Assembly (NCBI GenBank): GCA_021796375.1 | Contig: JAJYJF010000138.1 | Coordinates: 1 to 6,461 of the forward strand | Reading direction: 5' to 3' | Source: Chloroflexota bacterium | Lineage (GTDB): Bacteria; Chloroflexota; Anaerolineae; Anaerolineales; Anaerolineaceae | DNA: 6,461 nucleotides | Shown: positions 6,339 to 6,461 of the stretch, piece after piece | How positions within the stretch are numbered: the stretch's first letter is position 1 | Layout of the letters: the number at the start of each line of letters is the position of its first letter | Made by a program: the position numbers and the translations under genes | The notes under the pieces: model-generated | Database searches by the model: none | Seen by the model: only the letters and a program-made list of their open reading frames with translations | Told to the model about the DNA's origin: nothing

Positions 6339-6461
6339 ATGACCCAATACACAGCCAATACCCAACCCGAAAGCACTGGCCCGATGCTGGAAGTCCGCCA
6401 CCTGGTCAAGCGGTTTCCGCTGAGCGGATTGATCAACCCCAAGCTGGTCCACGCCATCAAC
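6339..6461 (+). CDS. Second ABC importer ATPase, DppF/OppF type (N-terminal fragment)
   Basis: The ATG at 6339 lies 14 nt after the previous ATPase's stop, with a modest GGAAG (6327-6331) upstream. The 41 visible codons run open to the window edge. MLEVRHLVKRFPLSG (residues 16-30) is the usual opening strand of DppF/OppF ATPases (L-E-V-x-x-L-x-K-x-F-P), and the last residues (LVHAIN) lead toward the V-S/F-x-V strand before Walker A, which is outside the window. An in-frame ATG at residue 16 would give a shorter start but has no better ribosome site. Position and sequence together make it the second ATPase of the heterodimer; no catalytic motif can be seen. Confidence 0.85.
   Translation, partial: MTQYTANTQPESTGPMLEVRHLVKRFPLSGLINPKLVHAIN

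Overview
The window carries most of a catabolic and transport locus from a GC-rich bacterium. I infer Chloroflexota, probably Anaerolineae-like. The basis is the substrate-binding lipoprotein, whose lipobox cysteine is followed by a Pro/Thr/Ala/Ser linker of the kind common in that phylum, together with GC-rich codon use and strong AGGAGG ribosome binding sites. The lineage is an inference, not a demonstrated fact.

Layout. Positions 1-703, minus strand: an IclR-family regulator whose C-terminus is cut by the window edge. Positions 704-926: a divergent control region with a sigma70-like promoter facing right (804-831), a weaker one facing left (727-754), and two 15-bp operator-like direct repeats exactly 20 bp apart (841-855 and 861-875), just after the predicted right-hand start point. 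Positions 927-1301: a small single-domain cupin that looks like KdgF, the enzyme of uronate metabolism. Positions 1418-3286: a family 5 extracellular substrate-binding lipoprotein. Positions 3307-3330: a perfect 10-bp GC hairpin. Positions 3368-4345 and 4358-5344: two inner-membrane permeases of the Dpp/Opp type. Positions 5341-6324: the first ABC ATPase. Position 6339 onward: the start of a second ATPase, which runs off the window.

How it works together. All plus-strand genes lie in one direction with short gaps or overlaps (12 nt, a 4-nt ATGA overlap, 14 nt), so cupin-SBP-permease-permease-ATPase-ATPase reads as one operon. The hairpin after the SBP gene probably lets the binding protein be made in excess. 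The lipoprotein would capture a solute outside the membrane and the two-permease, two-ATPase importer would take it up. The cupin would act on it or its breakdown product in the cytosol, and the IclR protein would sense a metabolite and control the operon.

The most interesting reading comes from three features together: an IclR regulator (the family of KdgR), a cupin with the KdgF metal set and its D-x-F-x3-R motif, and an SBP whose motifs resemble the oligosaccharide-binding branch of the 'peptide' SBP family. This suggests a uronate or oligouronide uptake module using a Dpp/Opp-type importer, not a peptide transporter. The substrate is not proven by the sequence. No RNA genes, mobile elements or CRISPR arrays were seen, and no gene-free stretch exceeds 300 bases.
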